A stretch of DNA of 64,000 nt, taken from positions 62,001 to 126,000 of the forward strand of contig JAUWAU010000012.1 of NCBI GenBank assembly GCA_030601885.1, written 5' to 3'. The notes beneath the pieces were generated by a model that ran no database searches, was not told the DNA's origin, and saw only the letters and a list, made by a program, of their open reading frames with translations. Position numbers and translations under genes: made by a program. Source of the DNA: Armatimonadota bacterium (lineage in GTDB: Bacteria; Armatimonadota; Zipacnadia; JAUWAU01). This document shows positions 24,965 to 32,406 of the stretch, piece after piece; position 1 is the first letter of the stretch, and the number at the start of each line of letters is the position of its first letter.

Positions 24965-25369
24965 TTACTCCTCATCGCGGGTTGCCAACGAACAGACGAC
25001 CTCCACGCTCTTCCGGATGCTGTTGGTGATGTGGCAGCGGTCGGCCACTTGCAGTATGGCCTTGGCGTCTTTTTCGGAGACCTCGAGTGGCAGCTCAATC
25101 CTGACGTCAACCCGGGTGGTGCGCGAGGGAGCTTTGGCCGTCTCGCGATCGACGCTGATCGTCATGCTCTCGTGTGGAATGTCGTGGTGTCCGCAATAGG
25201 CGGCCACATAACCACCGACGCACATGCCGATGGCGGCGGTAAAGAGATCGGCCGGGTACATACCATCGCGCCCCGCATTGCCGTCCTCTCCCCGACCGGT
25301 GCTAACTGTGTAGTCGCCACATGTGGCAGTGAACCGTGTGCCGCTGTCGTACTTGATGAGAACTTCCAT
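24965..25369 (-). CDS. OsmC-family redox protein
   Basis: 134 residues from ATG 25369 (the track's 86-residue extension is a shadow of the upstream spacer). The two family cysteines are kept: Cys50 in FTAAIGMC and Cys126 in SVEVVC. The fold otherwise matches OsmC (YPADLFTAAIGMCVGGYVAAYC and RCHITNSIRKSV). OsmC/Ohr proteins reduce organic hydroperoxides or act on persulfides. It ends the Qmo-TusA-DsrE operon, 106 bp after the QmoC-like gene, so a thiol or persulfide role fits better than general peroxide defence. A second, broken OsmC gene lies at the other end of the operon. Confidence 0.87.
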   Translation of the reverse strand: MEVLIKYDSGTRFTATCGDYTVSTGRGEDGNAGRDGMYPADLFTAAIGMCVGGYVAAYCGHHDIPHESMTISVDRETAKAPSRTTRVDVRIELPLEVSEKDAKAILQVADRCHITNSIRKSVEVVCSLATRDEE

Positions 25370-25475
25370 GGGCCTACACTCCAGTAACAGGTCTGATCGA
25401 ATTCGGAGGCTGGTTCCTTGTAAACCGCGGGTTGCCCTGCCTGGCGAGCCAGCACGCCGGCGGCAGGGGCGGGAA

Positions 25476-26681
25476 TCAGGGCCCGGCGGGGGAGGTGCCG
25501 GCACTGACGGCTGGCTCCTGAGCCCCGGGGGCCAGGCGTGCATGGATAACCAGTGCCGTCGTGCGATAGAAAGCGTGGGCGAACTTGGTGAAGGGGGCCA
25601 GCAGTATGAGTTCCATCGAGACGACAACGTGTATGATGAACATGTAATAGCCCCACATCTGCGGGGCCGGCAGGTACAGAGCTACTTCCAGGGCAAAGCC
25701 GCTCACGCCGGCGAGCCAAAGCAGCAGCACGAAGACCCAGTCGGAGAGCAGGGAGTGGGACGAAGGCTTGTCCGGCTTGCTCAATCGCTTCACGATGGCC
25801 ACGGTGGTCCCATAGACCAGGAACATGCCGCTGACGGTGCCGAGCAGCCTGACCGGATACCACAGCGGCACCATCGTGCCGGTGGGCTTGATGCCGGTGA
25901 GGTCGAGAACCCAGTCGGAAGCCGTCGCGGCCAGTAGGCCCAAAAAGCCCCAGAGAATGGAGCCGTGGATGAACCACGGTTTCAATACCCACGGTTGCTG
26001 CTTCTCCTCGTCGCAATCTCGGTATCTCCGCTCGGCGAAAACCTCCGTGAAGATCGTCCGTACCAGACTGGCGAACCATTGAAAGACATTCCCGCCATGC
26101 TTGCCTTCGGCGGCCGCGCCCGCCAGGCCGCCGGCCGAGCGAGACATCTTATGGACCATGTTGGCAATGCTGATGGCGCCGGCGAGCACGACCATGCCGA
26201 TGACCGTGATGCCGATATGGTGGATCAATCTGGCGGAGACGAAGTCAAAAAGCGCCAGCGACTCCGGCCTCATGGGGCCGTGCCTGGCGAGCATGATGAC
26301 GGTGAGGAACGCAGCCAGCAGAAGCAGGAAGATGATGCTGAAGGGCGCGGAGGTGTACAGGAGCCGGGACAGTCGCGTTAGATCGTAGTTCGCGATGGCA
26401 TACCGCCTGGTGGCTGCCATGAACTCGCCCGGCTCGGCCTCTCTGGGGCAGGTATCGGAACACTCGCCGCAATAGTAACAAAGCCAGAGCTCGTTGGTCC
26501 CCAGGAGCCTATCTCTGACCCCGATCTGAGCGTAGCGGATCATCTTGCGAGGGAAGTTCTCCGTCTCAGTGGAGAGGGGACAGATGGCCGTGCAGTTCCC
26601 GCAGTTGAAGCATGCATTCACGTCGAAGGCGCCGTACTTGTGCAGCTCAAGCAGAAGTGTTGGGTCAACACGTATGCTCAT
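25476..26681 (-). CDS. QmoC/HdrC-HdrE-like quinone-interacting subunit
   Basis: 401 residues. Residues 20-85 are an HdrC-type ferredoxin with two CxxCxxCxxxC groups (Cys24/27/30/34 and Cys68/71/74/78), holding two [4Fe-4S] clusters. Residues 100-385 form a cytochrome-b/NarI-like membrane domain with about six helices (FSIIFLLLLAAFLTVIML, IHHIGITVIGMVVLAG and so on) and histidines suited to haem b. This two-part layout is QmoC, the quinone-facing subunit of the QmoABC complex. It would pass electrons between menaquinone and the soluble HdrA-like subunits coded upstream. Start ATG 26681 overlaps the stop of the preceding gene by 4 bp. No apr, sat or dsrAB genes are in the window. Confidence 0.88.
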   Translation of the reverse strand: MSIRVDPTLLLELHKYGAFDVNACFNCGNCTAICPLSTETENFPRKMIRYAQIGVRDRLLGTNELWLCYYCGECSDTCPREAEPGEFMAATRRYAIANYDLTRLSRLLYTSAPFSIIFLLLLAAFLTVIMLARHGPMRPESLALFDFVSARLIHHIGITVIGMVVLAGAISIANMVHKMSRSAGGLAGAAAEGKHGGNVFQWFASLVRTIFTEVFAERRYRDCDEEKQQPWVLKPWFIHGSILWGFLGLLAATASDWVLDLTGIKPTGTMVPLWYPVRLLGTVSGMFLVYGTTVAIVKRLSKPDKPSSHSLLSDWVFVLLLWLAGVSGFALEVALYLPAPQMWGYYMFIIHVVVSMELILLAPFTKFAHAFYRTTALVIHARLAPGAQEPAVSAGTSPAGP

Positions 26682-26965
26682 TTCTCATCCTTCTCGACCA
26701 GCCCATACTGAAAGTAGTCTCCGCTCTGCTCCCCCTCAGCCACTTTGCCGTACCTCCTCATGGCGATCAGATGCCAGAACACTTGGTCAGTGGGCACACC
26801 GATAGCTTCTGCTACCTCCAGAGGCGTCTTGGGCCCTTGGGCGAGAGTGTCAGCTATCGCTCGCTGGATCCTATTGTGCTCTCTGACGCGCTCGCGCAGC
26901 TCGTCGGGTATGGGCCCCCGGCGCTCGCGGATGATGTCGATGGGCTTCTTCGCCTCAGTGGACAT
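26678..26965 (-). CDS. Small winged-helix protein in Qmo-like operon
   Basis: 95 residues, no recognised family name. The centre reads as a winged helix (RIQRAIADTLAQGPKTPLEVAEAIGVPTDQVFWHLIAMRRYGKVAE): a helix, a turn with PLEVAEAIG as the helix-turn-helix, a recognition helix, then a wing. The N-terminus is charged. It is coupled on both sides (6 bp after the QmoB-like stop, 4 bp overlap with QmoC-like). The position between subunit genes hints at a co-regulator or an accessory subunit rather than a stand-alone repressor. AGGAG precedes ATG 26965. Confidence 0.7.
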   Translation of the reverse strand: MSTEAKKPIDIIRERRGPIPDELRERVREHNRIQRAIADTLAQGPKTPLEVAEAIGVPTDQVFWHLIAMRRYGKVAEGEQSGDYFQYGLVEKDEK

Positions 26966-26971
26966 CGCTGG

Positions 26972-29005
26972 CTACTCCTGGCTCTGAGCCGGCGCCTCCG
27001 CCACTAGAGCATCGACCATGGCTTCGAACTGCGGGAGCGTCCAGCCTTTGACATCGATGGCCCTGTTCGGGCACACAGCCACGCACGCGCCGCAGCCCTT
27101 GCACAGTGCTGGGTTGACTTCGGCTCGTCGCACTGCTCGCCCATCCACGTTCATCTCGACGAGAGAGATGGCCCCCTTGTATTCGCACGCTTCCGCGCAC
27201 AGGCCCGCGCCCTCGCACCGCGACAGGTCAACCTCAGCGACGAAAGGATGGAGCTCGACGTAGTCACCCGAGAGAATGACCGCTGCTTTGGCCGCGGCAG
27301 CCGACGCCGCAGCACAGGCCTCGGTGGTGTCCATCGGCCCCTGGGCCGCCCCGGCCAGAACAATGCCCTCGATGGCCGTTTCCACCGGCCTTAGCTTCGG
27401 ATGCACCTCGAGCAGGAATCGATCCACGCCCAGGGGGAGTTTGGTCATGTCCACCAGGGTGCTGATGTCGCGGGGCATCACGCCCACGGACAGCACCACC
27501 AGATCAACCGAGACCTCCAACTCCTCGTTGTATGTCAGCAGGTCCTTGACTCGCACCACGAGGGGATACTCGTCTCCTCCCCTTGGTTCGACCACCGGGG
27601 GCTCATCCGGTGCATACCTGAAGAACAGGACGCCGTGCTTGCAGGCCTCCTCGTAGTAGTCTTCGTGGCCTTTGCCGTAAGCGCGGATATCCTGGTAGAA
27701 CTCGAACACATTCACATGGGGAAAGCGGTCTCGAATCTCGTTGGCAGCCTGGAGCGTGGCAGTACAGCACACTCGCGAGCAGTAGTCATTGACCTTTCCG
27801 TCCGCCATCGGCTCATCAACCCCCTCAACCTGGCGGCTGCCCACGCAGTGAATCATGGCCACATGGCGTACTGCCCGGCCGGCCCATCTCAATTCTCCTC
27901 CGGTGGGCCCTTCCGGATCGAGCAAGCGACTGAGCTGCGGAAGGGTGATCACCTCGGGGAATTGGCCGTACCCGTACTCACCCTCCCGCGGCTCGTAGTG
28001 GTCGAAGCCGGTCGCCATCACGATGACGCCTGCCTCTACCTCGAGCTCGACGGCCTCCTCATCCAGAACGATCCCGTCGCCTCGTGCCGCTTCATGGCAC
28101 TGGGCGCACTTGGTGCAGATGTCCCAATCAATGGCCGGCAGCGCGGGGAAGCAGTTGTCGTAGGGCCGGTATAGGGCCTTCCGCTTCGTCAGGTTGTAGT
28201 CGAACTCGTTGTCCGTCTCCTCGGGACAGGCGGCTATCGCGTCGGCTGCTTTCTCCAATTGTGGCGTCACGCCTCGTGGCTGCTGCGTGATATTGAGGCG
28301 AAACTGGCCAATGTAGCCCTCGATGCTGGTGACTTCGGCATACGTGTGCGCAGCGATGCGGGGCTCAGCCAGCACTTCAGCAGCGAGTTGGCCAACAAGC
28401 GGGCGCGCCTCGTCCTCGGTTGGGTACAGCTTGTGCAATTGCGCGGTTCGTCCCCCCAAAAAGGGGGACCTCTCGACGAGGGTGACATCGATGTCCTTGT
28501 GGGCCAGATCCAGTGCCGCTCGCAGGCCGGCGACGCCCCCGCCAATGACGACGGCACGGGCGGCGGTGTCCACGCGGATCATCTTCAGCGGCTCCAGCAG
28601 GCGTGCCTTCGCCACTGCTGCTGCCACGAGGCGGATGGCCTTCTCCGTGGCCCCCTCTGGGTCATGACTGTGGCACCAACTGACCTGCTCCCTGATGTTT
28701 GCCGGCTCAAACTGATAGGAGTTCAGCCCGGCTCGGGCGAGGGTGCGGCGAAACGTCAGCTCGTGGAGGCTGGGCGAGCACGCGGCCACTACTATCGCAT
28801 CCAACCCCATCTCCCGGATGTCATTGTCGATCAATGCTTGACCGGGGTCAGAGCACATGAAGACGTAGTCACGGGCGACCGCCACCCCAGGTAGCTTGGC
28901 GGCGGCCTCCGTCACCCGCCCGACGTCAACCACATCCGAGATGTTGCCGCCGCAGTGGCAAGTGTAAGCGCCGACTTTGGGAGAACCGTTGCCCTCTGAG
29001 CCCAT
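26972..29005 (-). CDS. HdrA/QmoB-like flavin iron-sulfur subunit
   Basis: 677 residues, cytoplasmic. The N-terminal 150 residues (VGAYTCHCGGNISDVVDV, then a domain with CSPSLHELTFRRT) are typical of HdrA. A FAD site VVIGGGVAGLRAALDLA starts near 150. An inner cluster motif is reduced to CTKCAQCHEAARGD: the fourth cysteine and the usual CP are missing. C-terminal clusters read CEGAGLCAEACEYKGAI and CKGCGACVAVCP. It probably receives or donates electrons together with the QmoA-like and MvhD-like partners. In canonical QmoB the MvhD part is fused at the C-terminus; here it is a separate gene. Start ATG 29005 has TAGGAGAAC. Confidence 0.87.
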   Translation of the reverse strand: MGSEGNGSPKVGAYTCHCGGNISDVVDVGRVTEAAAKLPGVAVARDYVFMCSDPGQALIDNDIREMGLDAIVVAACSPSLHELTFRRTLARAGLNSYQFEPANIREQVSWCHSHDPEGATEKAIRLVAAAVAKARLLEPLKMIRVDTAARAVVIGGGVAGLRAALDLAHKDIDVTLVERSPFLGGRTAQLHKLYPTEDEARPLVGQLAAEVLAEPRIAAHTYAEVTSIEGYIGQFRLNITQQPRGVTPQLEKAADAIAACPEETDNEFDYNLTKRKALYRPYDNCFPALPAIDWDICTKCAQCHEAARGDGIVLDEEAVELEVEAGVIVMATGFDHYEPREGEYGYGQFPEVITLPQLSRLLDPEGPTGGELRWAGRAVRHVAMIHCVGSRQVEGVDEPMADGKVNDYCSRVCCTATLQAANEIRDRFPHVNVFEFYQDIRAYGKGHEDYYEEACKHGVLFFRYAPDEPPVVEPRGGDEYPLVVRVKDLLTYNEELEVSVDLVVLSVGVMPRDISTLVDMTKLPLGVDRFLLEVHPKLRPVETAIEGIVLAGAAQGPMDTTEACAAASAAAAKAAVILSGDYVELHPFVAEVDLSRCEGAGLCAEACEYKGAISLVEMNVDGRAVRRAEVNPALCKGCGACVAVCPNRAIDVKGWTLPQFEAMVDALVAEAPAQSQE

Positions 29006-29026
29006 GGATCCGTTCTCCTATGGCGG

Positions 29027-30379
29027 CTACTGCCCACCTTCTGCTGCTGCCGCAGCGCCGGCGACCTCCGGGGCCCGCTTTGCCTCCGTCACGCCGGGAG
29101 CACCGAGGTATATGGATGCCTTCATGGCTGCTGCGCTCGCCTCGGCGATGGCATCCACGATGTCTTTGGGGCCAGTAGCCGCCCCAGCGGCGAACACGCC
29201 GTCGAGTGTTGTGAGGGTGGGATCGATCTTGGGCTGCGCAGATGAGATGAAGCCGTCGTCGTCGGTCTCGACCGGCACGACCCCCGTGGGGTCCCATCCT
29301 GGCACCATGCCCACCGAGAGCACCACCAGGTCATGGGTGTCTTCAGAGATGGCGCCGGTCTCCTCCATGTGCTCGAACCGCAAAGTGAGGCTGCCGTCTT
29401 CCTGCTCGTCGATGCGGGCCACTTTGCCCTTTACGAAGTTGATCCCCATGACCTTGGCCGTCTGATAGAACTGCTCATAGCCTTTGCCGAAGGCCCGGAT
29501 GTCCATGTAATAGATGGTGATGTCGGCGAGCGGGAGAGCGCCCGACAATAGCATCGCCTGCTTTATGGCGTACATGCAGCACACGCGCGAGCAGTAGGGC
29601 ACGCCCAACGTCCGATCGCGCGACCCCGCACACTGCACATAGGCGATGGTCTCGGGTGCCTTGCCATCCGATGGTCTGAGCACGCGCCCGTACGGGCCAT
29701 GTGGCGCCAGCAGCCGCTCCATTGCCAGCGCGCTGAGAACGTTCTTGAACTCGCCGGCCCCATACTCGGCCTTGGCCGACACCGGCGTTACCTCGTAGCC
29801 CGTCGCCAGGATCACTGTCCGCGCGCGGACACTGACCTCCTGCGGCTCTTGGGCAAAATCGATGGCCTTGGGTGGGCACACCCTCTCGCAGCGCCCGCAG
29901 GCAATGCAGTTGTCCAGGTCCACCAGAGCAACCTGGGGAATGGCGGTAGCGAACGGCACATAGATGGCCTTGCGCGCTGTGAGCCCGCTCTCGAATTCGT
30001 CGGGCACATGCACCGGGCAAACGTACTCGCACAGCAGGCAGCCCGTGCAGGCATCCTCATCCACGTATCGCGGCTTCGCCAGCGCCGTGACCTGGAAGCC
30101 ATCCTGTTGACTGCTGACGGACTGGACTTCGGTATACGTGAGCGTGGTGATGTTGTCGTGATGGGCGACGGCAGCCATCTTGGGCGTCGTGATGCAGCTC
30201 GAGCAGTCGAGGGTGGGGAAGACCTTGCTGAGCGCGATCATCTTGCCCCCGATACTGGGCTCGCGCTCCACGAGGATGACCTTGAAGCCCTGGTCGCCGA
30301 GGTCCAGGGACGCCTGCATGCCGGCGATGCCGGCGCCTATGACGATCGCATCCGCTTCCAGTTGAACGTCGCTATTCAT
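29027..30379 (-). CDS. HdrA/QmoA-like flavoprotein subunit
   Basis: 450 residues from ATG 30379, which overlaps the MvhD-like stop by 8 bp; two upstream starts are possible but lie in that gene. It begins with a FAD motif (IVIGAGIAGMQASLDL), then the HdrA motif FPTLDCSSCITTPKM (Cys59, Cys62), two ferredoxin motifs CTGCLLCEYVCP and CIACGRCERVCP, and C-terminal DGVFAAGAATGPKDIVDAI. Length and order fit QmoA better than full HdrA. It would form the soluble core with the QmoB-like subunit. No bifurcating partner (HdrB, MvhG) is encoded nearby, so whether it bifurcates electrons is unknown. Confidence 0.88.
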   Translation of the reverse strand: MNSDVQLEADAIVIGAGIAGMQASLDLGDQGFKVILVEREPSIGGKMIALSKVFPTLDCSSCITTPKMAAVAHHDNITTLTYTEVQSVSSQQDGFQVTALAKPRYVDEDACTGCLLCEYVCPVHVPDEFESGLTARKAIYVPFATAIPQVALVDLDNCIACGRCERVCPPKAIDFAQEPQEVSVRARTVILATGYEVTPVSAKAEYGAGEFKNVLSALAMERLLAPHGPYGRVLRPSDGKAPETIAYVQCAGSRDRTLGVPYCSRVCCMYAIKQAMLLSGALPLADITIYYMDIRAFGKGYEQFYQTAKVMGINFVKGKVARIDEQEDGSLTLRFEHMEETGAISEDTHDLVVLSVGMVPGWDPTGVVPVETDDDGFISSAQPKIDPTLTTLDGVFAAGAATGPKDIVDAIAEASAAAMKASIYLGAPGVTEAKRAPEVAGAAAAAEGGQ

Positions 30380-30812
30380 CTGCGGCATCGCGGGCCCCCA
30401 CCGGGCCAAGCTCCTCGAGTGTCTGGTTCAAGCCTTCGACTTCCCGCAAGAACGCCTTGGTGCACACCGAGCAGATAGCGGTCAGTCGGAGCCGCTTGGG
30501 ATCGAGGCCCCGCTCCCTCATGCGCTTGTAGACGCGGTCAATCCGTGCGGCAGTCTTCTCGTACGCCCCCTCGTAGGGGCAGTCGGTGCCGCAGGAGGCC
30601 ACGATGATGCCGTCAATGCCTTTGGCAAAGCAATCGAGGTAGAAGTCTTCGGGGAACAGCACCGGGTCGAGGCACTTGAGCACGTAGCAGTTGGAGGGGT
30701 AGTCCAAATGCATTTGCCCCACTGCGTCTGCGCCGGGGTAGGAGCAGAGCGCTGTGGCAATCACCAATACCTTAGGCTGGCGTTCGCTGCGTCCGTCTAC
30801 TGCTGCACCCAT
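30372..30812 (-). CDS. MvhD-like hydrogenase/Hdr iron-sulfur subunit
   Basis: 146 residues. The track starts at 30905 inside tusA, but ATG 30812 lies just after the tusA stop and gives the family N-terminus (KVLVIATALCSYPGADAVG). Conserved cysteines: 23, 42, 47, 74 and 78 (CSYPGADAVG; SNCYVLKC; VASCGTDCPY). In methanogens MvhD joins hydrogenase to HdrA, and in QmoB the same domain is fused. Here it is a free protein between tusA and the QmoA-like gene. It probably docks to an HdrA-like subunit and carries a [2Fe-2S] cluster. Confidence 0.84.
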   Translation of the reverse strand: MGAAVDGRSERQPKVLVIATALCSYPGADAVGQMHLDYPSNCYVLKCLDPVLFPEDFYLDCFAKGIDGIIVASCGTDCPYEGAYEKTAARIDRVYKRMRERGLDPKRLRLTAICSVCTKAFLREVEGLNQTLEELGPVGARDAADE

Positions 30813-30820
30813 CGGGTAGG

Positions 30821-31075
30821 CTACTTCTTCCTGGTCACGAAAATCCGGTCGTAGCCATCCGCTTCCAGAACGCCGAGAAACTCGTGCCCGACCTTTTGAG
30901 CCCACACTGGGATGTCGTTCTTGCTGCCGGGGTCACTGGACCAGATCTCGAGTACTCCCTCCACGGGCACGGCGCCAATGCCCTTCTTCGCCTCCAGCAA
31001 CGGTCCGGGGCAGGCACTGCCGCGCGCGTCCACCACATTTGCGGGTTCGAGACTCTCCAAATCAACTTGAGCCAT
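30821..31075 (-). CDS. TusA-family sulfur carrier
   Basis: 84 residues, cytoplasmic. The conserved motif ACPGPLLEAKKGI has the sulfur-carrying Cys22 in the C-P-x-P context. The fold is the small TusA alpha/beta domain ending in FVTRKK. TusA proteins hold persulfide sulfur and pass it to DsrE or other partners. Start ATG 31075 has GGGAGG. It is 108 bp after dsrE and 8 bp before the MvhD-like gene. Coupling with Hdr-like subunits is known from sulfur-oxidising sHdr loci; here the redox complex is Qmo-like. Confidence 0.92.
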   Translation of the reverse strand: MAQVDLESLEPANVVDARGSACPGPLLEAKKGIGAVPVEGVLEIWSSDPGSKNDIPVWAQKVGHEFLGVLEADGYDRIFVTRKK

Positions 31076-31183
31076 GTGCGTTGCCTCCCTGATATTGAGA
31101 TGGCATCCGAGCCAAGACGGCTGCTCCCTCAGTCAAGCCTCAGACCCTGCCCACATCACCAAGGCCGGGCCTGCACAGATGGC

Positions 31184-31540
31184 CTAGAAGGTTAAGACGA
31201 TGTCAGCCTCGTCCGCTTCACTGACAAAGGTAGCTACTCCGCCGATGGTCACGCCCTCGATCAGGTCCTCCTCCGTGACCCCAGTCATGGGGAAGGCGGC
31301 GGAGCAGGCCACCATCCGCGCGCCAAGCTCCTGAGCCTTTTGGATGAATTCCGGCAGGCTCATGGGGGCGTTGGGCAGTACGATATTCTCCGCGTTGCCC
31401 TTCTTGATGATATTCAGCCCACTGAGAGTGAAGAAATACATCACGTCCATGTCAATTGCGAGCCCTCCCAAGCCGAGCATGAAGGGCGGATACGCCTTCT
31501 CAGGAGAGTCGGAACCGCAGAATATGACCATCTTCGCCAT
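31184..31540 (-). CDS. DsrE-family sulfurtransferase
   Basis: 118 residues of the DsrE/F/H fold. The C-terminal half (ARMVACSAAFPMTGVTEEDLIEG) holds Cys79, the likely sulfur acceptor, and a second cysteine is Cys8. The hydrophobic central segment (YFFTLSGLNIIKKG) resembles the DsrE2 group, which is often membrane-associated. It should trade persulfide with TusA, encoded next. Start ATG 31540 has CGGAGGT. It is 21 bp after the ArsR regulator gene, in one operon. Confidence 0.87.
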   Translation of the reverse strand: MAKMVIFCGSDSPEKAYPPFMLGLGGLAIDMDVMYFFTLSGLNIIKKGNAENIVLPNAPMSLPEFIQKAQELGARMVACSAAFPMTGVTEEDLIEGVTIGGVATFVSEADEADIVLTF

Positions 31541-31561
31541 TCTCGTACCTCCGAGGTTTGC

Positions 31562-31942
31562 TCAGGTTGCTTGCCCTGGCGATCCCGCTTCTGGCTTGTC
31601 GCCAAAGGCCAATCTGGCCAACTCGCCGCCAGCCCGAAGCTGCTCGCGGATCAGCTCCCGCAGCGTCTGGCAGGCGTCGAACAAGCGCGGATCTGTCACG
31701 GAGTAGACCACGCCCCTCTGCACTCGCATTCGCCGCAGCAGGCCCTTATGATGCATCACCGCCAAGTGTTGCGAGACGTTGGTCCTGCTGATACCGATCC
31801 GTTCGGCGAGTTCACTCGGACGCAGTGGACCGCTGCGCAAAAGGTCGAGGATCTCCAGGCGCGCGGGATGCGCAAGGACCTTGCAGACCTCGGCGTGGAG
31901 TTGATACACTCTGCGATCCGGTTCCCGGGGATCAGCCGCCAT
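31562..31942 (-). CDS. ArsR-family regulator of the sulfur operon
   Basis: 126 residues from ATG 31942, which has GGAGGTGC upstream; the track's TTG 31957 places that site inside the gene. It is a winged-helix dimer: CKVLAHPARLEILDLLRSG, then RPSELAERIGISRTNVSQHLAVM as helix-turn-helix and a wing with RVQRGVVYSV. Two cysteines (20 and 91) lie in the dimer-helix regions, as in persulfide sensors of the BigR/SqrR type. That makes sensing of reactive sulfur plausible but not shown. It is the first gene of the operon and probably represses it from the promoter at 31981-32009. Metal sensing is the main alternative. Confidence 0.88.
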   Translation of the reverse strand: MAADPREPDRRVYQLHAEVCKVLAHPARLEILDLLRSGPLRPSELAERIGISRTNVSQHLAVMHHKGLLRRMRVQRGVVYSVTDPRLFDACQTLRELIREQLRAGGELARLAFGDKPEAGSPGQAT

Positions 31943-31980
31943 ACGCACCTCCGCCAATCACACACCAAACTCACAGTGTA

Positions 31981-32009
31981 TGAATAACATGAATTCAGAA
32001 ACTTTGCAA
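31981..32009 (-). promoter_or_regulatory. Promoter with TGAATTCA operator for sulfur operon
   Basis: On the minus strand TTGCAA, 17 bases, then TATTCA (-10). The palindrome TGAATTCA (31990-31997) sits in the spacer and a further TGAAT overlaps the -10, an ideal place for an ArsR dimer to block polymerase. Start of RNA is about 31974. The truncated OsmC gene reads away on the other strand. Confidence 0.5.
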
Positions 32010-32025
32010 CCCCGACATCATCGAC

Positions 32026-32355
32026 ATGCCTGCGGCCAAGGGCGGCACTGACACCGGCTCTATCCCGCCGGAGATGATCGCTGGCGCCCTGGGCGCGTGC
32101 ATTGGCGTCTACCTGGTGGACTACTGCCAGAGGGTGGAGCTGCCGACCGAGGGGTTATCCCTGACGGCTGGATACGAGACGTCCGAGAAGCCAAGCCGCA
32201 TTAGCAAGATGCAGGTGCAGGTCAAGCTGCCGCCGGGTATTCCCGAGCGGCGCCTGCGCGCGCTGCAGAAGGTGGCTGAGTCGTGTCTGGTGCACAACAC
32301 GCTGCTGCAGCCGCCGGAGATCGAAGTCTCCATTGCTCAGCCCGGCAGCGGGTGA
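32026..32355 (+). pseudogene. N-terminally truncated OsmC-family gene
   Basis: 109 codons read as the OsmC C-terminal two thirds: GTDTGSIPPEMIAGALGACIGVYL and VAESCLVHNTLL with both family cysteines. The protein starts directly at the GG-rich loop, so about 30-35 residues of the first beta-sheet are absent. An in-frame TGA at 31990 shows that the frame is closed upstream. There is no ribosome site before ATG 32026. It lies divergently from the arsR gene and shares its spacer. It is probably a decayed second copy, though a short functional form cannot be excluded. Confidence 0.6.
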
Positions 32356-32406
32356 GACTGGCCGGCGGCTCGTGGTCGGAGGGCGCGCAGGGCGGCCCTG
32401 TCGCTC

